Shown: positions 5,966-9,371 of the stretch, piece after piece
How the letters are laid out: each line of letters opens with the position of its first letter
How positions within the stretch are numbered: position 1 is the first letter of the stretch
DNA from: Deltaproteobacteria bacterium
GTDB lineage: Bacteria > Desulfobacterota > Syntrophia > Syntrophales > UBA2210
Assembly: GCA_016934695.1 (NCBI GenBank)
Contig: JAFGSH010000117.1
Coordinates: 1-9,371, forward strand
Length of the DNA stretch: 9,371 nucleotides
Reading direction: 5' to 3'
The notes under the pieces: generated by a model
Database searches by the model: none
Told to the model about the DNA's origin: nothing
The model's input: only the letters and a program-made list of their open reading frames with translations
Program-made: the position numbers and the translations under genes

Positions 5966-6442
5966 TTATACCCCCCGCACAGACCTCGCCGATTCGCCCG
6001 GCATGTCTTTGAAAAACCCCCTGAAAGAGGTCGCAACCGGATGGATATGACGTTTTAACCGTTCGAGGATATCCGCGCGGTCGTGGCGGCACTGTGCATT
6101 ACCTGTTCCGTCGGTGCAACGGTTTGCCGTGCAGGTGCCTGAGGTGAGGACGGTATATATCCACTCATTCCTTCCATGTATAAATCGCCTCAGCCTCTCG
6201 TATGCTTCGTTGACCTGCTGGGATTCCCTCGTTTTGAATCGGATCATCGACTCGGAAGCCGCGCCGAGCCGGTCGGGATGGCAATCGAAGATTCGTTTTT
6301 TGTAGGTGCGCCGCAGGAGTTCGCTATTCAGATTCTCCAGGAAATCGGTGTCGATCTCGGAGAATCGCTTCTCGGGGAATAGACAGGTGCAGCTTTTTCT
6401 CAGATCGTACAGTTCGTGAAATGACAGTTCAGGGAAGGGCAT
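5966..6442 (-). CDS. Atypical J-domain (DnaJ-like) protein
   Basis: A 158-aa protein carrying the J-domain signature HPD (55-57) in RTYKKRIFDCHPDR, followed by QQVNEAYERLRRF, which corresponds to helix III. J-domains stimulate the ATPase of DnaK-type Hsp70 chaperones. The domain is unusual: between the helix I-like FHELYDLRKSC (8-18) and helix II there is a spacer of some 20 residues (FPEKRFSEIDTDFLENLNSE), where classical DnaJ has a short loop. There is no Gly/Phe region, zinc finger or DnaJ C-terminal domain. The remaining ~65 residues are unrecognised and Cys/His-rich in part (CTANRCTDGTGNAQCRH). A similar layout occurs, as far as I recall, in deltaproteobacterial J-proteins encoded beside a small MerR gene. 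Here MerR ends only 15 nt upstream, and the Shine-Dalgarno (AAAGGTG) overlaps its stop. Confidence 0.72.
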   Translation of the reverse strand: MPFPELSFHELYDLRKSCTCLFPEKRFSEIDTDFLENLNSELLRRTYKKRIFDCHPDRLGAASESMIRFKTRESQQVNEAYERLRRFIHGRNEWIYTVLTSGTCTANRCTDGTGNAQCRHDRADILERLKRHIHPVATSFRGFFKDMPGESARSVRGV

Positions 6443-6457
6443 CGTTTGTCACACCTT

Positions 6458-6703
6458 TCAATTAAGAGTCCTGTTGCTATCGAGAATATCCTTGATCTGA
6501 AGCAGCGAATGTCCTTTCTCCTGCAATTTTTTTATCTTTTCCAACCGTTCGAACACTTTCTCATCGTACAGCCGATGGCCCGAATCGGTCCGCTCGGTCT
6601 CCTTGATCAGACGCATCTGCGTGTAGTTGTGAACGGTCTGCCGTGAGATTCCCCCATATTTCATGACCTCCCATACCTTGAAGAGTTTCCTGTATGTTGC
6701 CAT
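6458..6703 (-). CDS. Minimal MerR-type DNA-binding regulator
   Basis: An 81-aa protein consisting almost only of the winged helix-turn-helix of the MerR family: VWEVMKYGGISRQTVHNYTQMRLI (helices 1-2), the GHRLYDEK wing (about 42-49) and a helix through FERLEKIKKLQEKGHSLLQIKDIL. There is no C-terminal sensor domain and no Cys for metal or thiol sensing. I choose the ATG at 6703, which has GGGAGA about 7 nt upstream; a GTG at 6718 would add five residues that overlap this ribosome site. It leads a tight minus-strand unit with a J-domain protein and a Nudix hydrolase. The pairing recalls HspR/DnaK and CbpM/CbpA, in which a MerR-like protein controls or binds a chaperone. An inverted repeat over its -10 box suggests autoregulation. 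Confidence 0.82.
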   Translation of the reverse strand: MATYRKLFKVWEVMKYGGISRQTVHNYTQMRLIKETERTDSGHRLYDEKVFERLEKIKKLQEKGHSLLQIKDILDSNRTLN

Positions 6704-6740
6704 GGGTTGTTCTCCCACGTGTTGTTTGTCATAATATACC

Positions 6741-6760
6741 TTATATGATGTACTATATAA
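6741..6760. promoter_or_regulatory. Inverted repeat overlapping the merR -10 box
   Basis: TTATAT (6741-6746) and ATATAA (6755-6760) are inverted arms separated by 8 nt, placed over the -10 and start-site region. It is a candidate operator for the minimal MerR protein. AT-rich arms of 6 bp can arise by chance. Confidence 0.35.
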
Positions 6761-6782
6761 AGTGTATTTTACATAATGTCAA
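6754..6782 (-). promoter_or_regulatory. Sigma-70-like promoter of the MerR/J-domain/Nudix unit
   Basis: On the minus strand a perfect -35 TTGACA (6777-6782) is followed after 17 nt by TATATA (6754-6759). An alternative reading with 19-nt spacing gives TATAGT, the long spacing seen at MerR-activated promoters. The start codon is about 50 nt downstream. The region is strongly AT-rich compared with its surroundings. Confidence 0.6.
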
Positions 6783-6784
6783 GC

Positions 6785-6829
6785 AAAAAACCCTCCCGGA
6801 TCAAAAAAATGTGGCCGCTGCAGCGGGAG
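6785..6829 (-). terminator. Candidate intrinsic terminator, minus-strand direction
   Basis: Read on the minus strand, CTCCCG (plus 6824-6829) pairs with CGGGAG (plus 6793-6798), extendable by two U-G wobbles, and is followed by GG and six T (plus 6785-6790). The loop contains a perfect palindrome, CCGCTGCAGCGG (6815-6826), and a T7 run. There is no matching U-run in the plus direction. Any minus-strand RNA it ends must come from beyond pmp3, that is, from the lipoprotein gene. It also insulates the merR promoter just downstream. Confidence 0.4.
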
Positions 6830-6860
6830 AAAATCCATGCAGGCTGCCTGGAAAAGCGTT

Positions 6861-6958
6861 TGTGAGAAACTGATTGCGGGGTATCATGCGGAATTCTTGG
6901 GGGGGGGCACGATGGAATTGTGAGAAACATTGCACAAAGCGGGAAAGCGAGCTATCAT
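6861..6958 (+). repeat. Imperfect direct repeat upstream of pmp3
   Basis: TGTGAGAAAC occurs at 6861-6870 and 6919-6928. In both copies it is followed by ATTGC (offset by 2 nt), then GCGGG-like and TATCAT elements (6882-6887 and 6953-6958). The second copy has extra bases between ATTGC and TATCAT, which gives it promoter-like spacing. Confidence 0.45.
6930..6958 (+). promoter_or_regulatory. Candidate promoter of the Pmp3-type gene
   Basis: TTGCAC (6930-6935) and TATCAT (6953-6958) are separated by exactly 17 nt. The -10 matches the sigma-70 consensus at 5 of 6 positions and the -35 at 3 of 6. The leader to the ATG at 7048 would be about 80 nt. Confidence 0.4.
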
Positions 6959-7047
6959 AGCGCAGTTCCGGGATAACAGGTGCGGAGGCGCGGATCAGCA
7001 TATGCGGTTGTCATGTACGCCAAAACTGCGCAAGGGAGGGGAATTTC

Positions 7048-7209
7048 ATGGAGTTTATCAAGATTATATGCGCCGTTCTACTGCCGCCTCTGGGGGTGTT
7101 TCTTCAGGTCGGTGTCGGGAAACATTTCTGGATCAACATTCTGTTGACTCTCCTCGGATATATTCCCGGTATCGTCCATGCCGTGTGGGTGGTCGCCAAG
7201 AACAAATAG
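7048..7209 (+). CDS. Pmp3/YqaE-family membrane peptide
   Basis: A 53-aa proteolipid of the UPF0057 (Pmp3/YqaE) family. It shows the whole family pattern: two hydrophobic helices (about 4-22 and 28-50), the PPLGVF motif (13-18) in the first, FWINILLT (27-34), then LLGYIPGIVHAVWVV (35-49) and a short basic end, KNK. Eukaryotic and bacterial members are linked to membrane potential and to salt, cold or envelope stress; the bacterial role is not firmly known. A very strong Shine-Dalgarno (AAGGGAGGGG, 7032-7041) lies 6 nt before the ATG, pointing to high translation. The gene is alone on the plus strand. It ends 24 nt before the stop of the convergent lipoprotein gene, with no hairpin between them. 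Confidence 0.92.
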   Translation: MEFIKIICAVLLPPLGVFLQVGVGKHFWINILLTLLGYIPGIVHAVWVVAKNK

Positions 7210-7233
7210 CGCGATGGAAAACCGCCGTGACCG

Positions 7234-8538
7234 TTACCTCATATTGAGCTGTTCGATAAGCCTGATTACGTGGTCCCTTTTTTCCTGCGATACCTGGCCA
7301 AGGGAATCCCGGAGAGGCACCACCCAGGTTTTCTGCGCAGCCACTCGGCTGTCCTGGTACGGGCGCAACTGGGTAAATGGATGCCCCATGGTCGCCAGCG
7401 ACGTGTGGATATGGTATTGGGTGGCGACGCCTTCCTGCTGGTCTCCGCGTGTCATGAGTCCAGAAAAAACGTGCCCCGTGATGTCGAATATGCAGTTCTC
7501 CAGGAAGGCCTTTCCCTGAGTCGTGCCGAAAATGTATGCGCCCAGTTCATGAGACGGCAGCGACGAGGAAAACCGGACCGGAACGGTCAAACTGTGTGAT
7601 GTGCTGGTGCCGATGACGCGGTCGCTGCTTACAAGCATGCCATTCAAATTAATATGAATGTAGTGCTGGTTGAAATCCAGATAGTTGTAGTACTTGATCC
7701 CGTTGCGATCCATGTAGTCGAGAAGTTCCCGGATCTTTTCCTGCCGGACGTCTGCCGCCAGGCGGCTTATGCGCTGGTAGTTGTTGCACTCATCTTCCTT
7801 GGTCATTCCTGAGTCGGCCCTGGCAACGACCGGTCCTTCCGTCCGTGCGGCAACAGCCTCTCCCGCGGCTCGGGCATCCGATTTTACTCCTTCCTCTCCC
7901 TCTTTACCCTTGAAGACACGGACGCAGCGGACGCGATAATTGGGATATTTATTGCAGTAGAGCTGCTTTTCGTTGGTGAAATTGTGATGCCAGGCATGCC
8001 GGCCGTTGGTGGTTTCAGTCGAGCTCCAGTACTCGCCGAGACGAAGGCCGCCGATTCGCTGTTTGAACAGATGGGTAAATATCAGTTCCAGTTCATCTTT
8101 TGTCGGCAGAAACCAGTCGTCCTTCCCGCCGCCCCGATAGTCGGCGCACATCCGGGCCGCCGTATCCGGTTCATCGCATCCATCCAGAATGGCTTTTGTG
8201 TTGAGCATTCCCTTCCCGATGGCGGTGTTCCGGGCGCCCGGGATTGCCTTTCCGTGACAGCCCCATTCTGCGAGGCCCGCGTGACGCCAGCTGTCGGGCG
8301 TCTGGTCCACGGGTGCGGCTTCCATGTATCGCCACCCTTCGGAATTATTCCCCTTGTCGTAGATTATCCATCCGCCGGCGGGTCCCCTGTCGCCGATATA
8401 ATAAGGGCCCTCGCTCTTGATGAACGTCGGTTGAGATTCCCGGGAAGTCGCCGGCGCCGAGGCGCAGGACAGAAAAACCGGTGCGGACGCAAGGATGAGC
8501 ACTGACAGGAGCATTCTTGTTCGTATTGCCTTTTTCAT
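7234..8538 (-). CDS. Putative lipoprotein with Lcl/DUF1566-type domain and unknown C-terminal domain
   Basis: A 434-aa exported protein. I choose the ATG at 8538 because GGGAGG lies just upstream and the product then starts MKKAIRTRM with a signal peptide; an in-frame ATG at 8601 adds 21 non-signal residues. The signal ends in VFLSC, so Cys25 is a likely (not ideal) lipobox cysteine. Residues about 45-210 match the DUF1566/Lcl lectin-like fold: [50 protein letters not shown] and a closing VRCVRVF. Such domains are found in surface and adhesion proteins. A charged Ala/Glu linker (about 210-245) leads to roughly 190 residues (246-434) that I do not recognise, with IKYYNYLDFNQHYIHINLNGML and QYHIHTSLATMGHPF. 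The product is probably outer-membrane or periplasmic. The ankyrin gene ends 59 nt upstream on the same strand. Confidence 0.8.
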   Translation of the reverse strand: MKKAIRTRMLLSVLILASAPVFLSCASAPATSRESQPTFIKSEGPYYIGDRGPAGGWIIYDKGNNSEGWRYMEAAPVDQTPDSWRHAGLAEWGCHGKAIPGARNTAIGKGMLNTKAILDGCDEPDTAARMCADYRGGGKDDWFLPTKDELELIFTHLFKQRIGGLRLGEYWSSTETTNGRHAWHHNFTNEKQLYCNKYPNYRVRCVRVFKGKEGEEGVKSDARAAGEAVAARTEGPVVARADSGMTKEDECNNYQRISRLAADVRQEKIRELLDYMDRNGIKYYNYLDFNQHYIHINLNGMLVSSDRVIGTSTSHSLTVPVRFSSSLPSHELGAYIFGTTQGKAFLENCIFDITGHVFSGLMTRGDQQEGVATQYHIHTSLATMGHPFTQLRPYQDSRVAAQKTWVVPLRDSLGQVSQEKRDHVIRLIEQLNMR

Positions 8539-8580
8539 AGAGCCTCCCGGTAGCTGTTGCCGTGATGAATACCTCGATAA

Positions 8581-8609
8581 TGCATATGGTAATCGATTCA
8601 TTTTGTCAA
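8581..8609 (-). promoter_or_regulatory. Weak candidate promoter before the lipoprotein gene
   Basis: On the minus strand a perfect TTGACA (8604-8609), lying in the last codons of the ankyrin gene, is followed after 17 nt by TATGCA (8581-8586), a poor -10. It could drive the lipoprotein gene separately, about 36 nt before its ATG, or be coincidental if the two genes are co-transcribed. Confidence 0.3.
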
Positions 8610-9371
8610 ATGCTGAGACGCGCCCCCGGTATCCCCCCGATCCCGCAGCAGCCGCGCCACGTCTTCGTGATTATTGCGGAGGGCCAGCGAGAGGGCGGTC
8701 TCTCCCTGATCGCCTCCGAAGAGGATCTCCGCGTCGCGGTTGGCCCCGGCGGCCAGCAGCAAGCGGACCGTCTCCAGACTGCCCCGGGTTGCCGCAATGA
8801 TCAGGGCGGTGACACCGTCGTCGTTTGAGGCGTCAATCTCCGAACCGTTGTCGAGAAGGAGCCGGACCACCGCCGGATGCCCCCCCGCTTCATGGAGAAC
8901 TCCCGCCGCCGCCAGTATGAGGGGCGTGTTGCCCATGCCATCCCGGGCCTCGACTGCCGCTCCGGCGGCGAGTAGCACTTCCGCTGTCTCCCGATGCCCC
9001 CGTACGGCCGCCGCCATGAGGGCGGTTTCACCCAGATCGTTGGCCCCGTTGACGCCGGCCCCCTGCTCCAGGAGCCACCGCACCACCGGGGCATGGCCGC
9101 CCCGGGCCGCCGCCAGGAGGACCGTGTCATCCCCGTATGCCGTCGCGTGGATATCCGCACCGGCCGCGACCAGACGCCGCACGATCTCCCCGTGGCCGCC
9201 GGAGGAGGCCATCATCAGGGCGGTGCGCTCCCCGCTGTCTTCGGCATGCACATCGGCCCCGGCGGCCAGCAACACGTCCACCACGCCGGCGTGGCCCTTG
9301 GAGGCGGCCCACATGAGAGAGGTGAAAGCCATGCGGGTCAACTGTCCGTTCTGCTCGCGGGCGTTCACGTC
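8598..9371 (-). CDS. Ankyrin-repeat protein (partial, 5' end outside window)
   Basis: The C-terminal 257 residues of an ankyrin-repeat protein. The reading frame is open to the window edge, and its first residues (DVNAREQNGQ) are the middle of a repeat, so the GTG at 9368 is not credible as the start. About seven repeats are visible, each with the pattern TALMxAAxxGHxxVVxxLLxAGA followed by a DxxAxD turn. One repeat has an insertion of about six residues (AGVLHEAGGHP). The last repeat is a polar cap ending HLTK. Ankyrin arrays bind other proteins; in bacteria they are common in periplasmic or secreted proteins and in effectors. The N-terminus that would show a signal peptide is missing, so location is unknown. 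It is the most G+C-rich gene of the window. It precedes the lipoprotein gene on the same strand by 59 nt. Confidence 0.9.
   Translation of the reverse strand, partial: DVNAREQNGQLTRMAFTSLMWAASKGHAGVVDVLLAAGADVHAEDSGERTALMMASSGGHGEIVRRLVAAGADIHATAYGDDTVLLAAARGGHAPVVRWLLEQGAGVNGANDLGETALMAAAVRGHRETAEVLLAAGAAVEARDGMGNTPLILAAAGVLHEAGGHPAVVRLLLDNGSEIDASNDDGVTALIIAATRGSLETVRLLLAAGANRDAEILFGGDQGETALSLALRNNHEDVARLLRDRGDTGGASQHLTK

Larger units (their letters stand above)
6704..7047. other. Non-coding stretch between merR and the Pmp3-type gene
   Basis: This 344-nt gap lies between divergent genes. From left to right it holds the merR ribosome site and promoter with an inverted repeat, a minus-strand terminator-like hairpin, and two copies of TGTGAGAAAC (6861-6870 and 6919-6928). 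A run of nine G (6899-6907) lies between the copies. A promoter for the Pmp3-type gene and its leader complete the stretch. Short ORFs here have no ribosome sites or recognisable products, so I call none. Confidence 0.6.

Noticed and set aside
5540..6058. Plus-strand ORF of 172 codons opposite the Nudix gene
   Set aside because: It is a shadow of the Nudix reading frame, whose catalytic box is intact.
6907..6922. Sigma-54 promoter (GGCACGATGG...TTG) before pmp3
   Set aside because: The GC element is missing at the required distance from GG; only the first half resembles the consensus.
7984..8505. Plus-strand ORF of 173 codons opposite the lipoprotein gene
   Set aside because: It is antisense to a recognised DUF1566/Lcl domain, with no ribosome site or domain of its own.

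Overview
The window reads as a chromosomal segment of a G+C-rich bacterium. The Trp/Tyr proteins, the TetR regulator and the J-domain/Nudix genes look most like those of deltaproteobacteria (Thermodesulfobacteriota, perhaps syntrophic or sulfate-reducing relatives). This assignment rests on recalled protein style, not a search, so it is moderate to low confidence. I saw no rRNA, tRNA, CRISPR array, transposase, integrase or phage gene.

Layout. (1) Positions 1-1868, plus strand, hold the end of an aromatic amino acid operon: the 3' end of trpB, then trpA (GTG start overlapping the trpB stop by 4 nt), then a TyrA-type prephenate dehydrogenase. (2) Positions 1869-2804 hold a single AAA/ABC-type ATPase gene of visibly lower G+C. 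It is followed by a decayed, frameshifted copy of the tyrA 3' end. The ATPase gene is therefore bracketed by two versions of the tyrA tail, the clearest sign of an insertion or recombination event here. (3) Positions 2805-4477, plus strand, carry an exported protein of unknown function, a doubtful small ORF behind a hairpin, and a small PGPGW-type membrane protein. (4) Positions 4513-5163, minus strand, encode a TetR-family regulator with its own leader and a candidate operator or leader hairpin. (5) Positions 5408-6782, minus strand, form a compact three-gene unit: a minimal MerR-type DNA-binding protein, an atypical J-domain (DnaJ-like) protein and a zinc-ribbon Nudix hydrolase. A good sigma-70-like promoter precedes it. 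(6) Positions 6785-7209 hold a mostly non-coding stretch with a candidate minus-strand terminator, an imperfect direct repeat, a G9 tract and a promoter, followed by a 53-aa Pmp3/YqaE membrane peptide on the plus strand. (7) Positions 7234-9371, minus strand, encode a putative lipoprotein with an Lcl/DUF1566-type lectin-like domain plus an unrecognised C-terminal domain. Upstream of it is an ankyrin-repeat protein that runs off the window.

The first three genes act together in tryptophan and tyrosine synthesis. The MerR/J-domain/Nudix genes look co-transcribed and may form a small stress or proteostasis unit. The others are accessory genes whose joint role cannot be read from sequence. I did not find a convincing new multi-gene defence or mobile system. 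The most unusual items are the duplicated and decayed tyrA tail around the ATPase gene, the MerR/J-protein/Nudix operon, and the possible antisense arrangement over the pmp3 gene.
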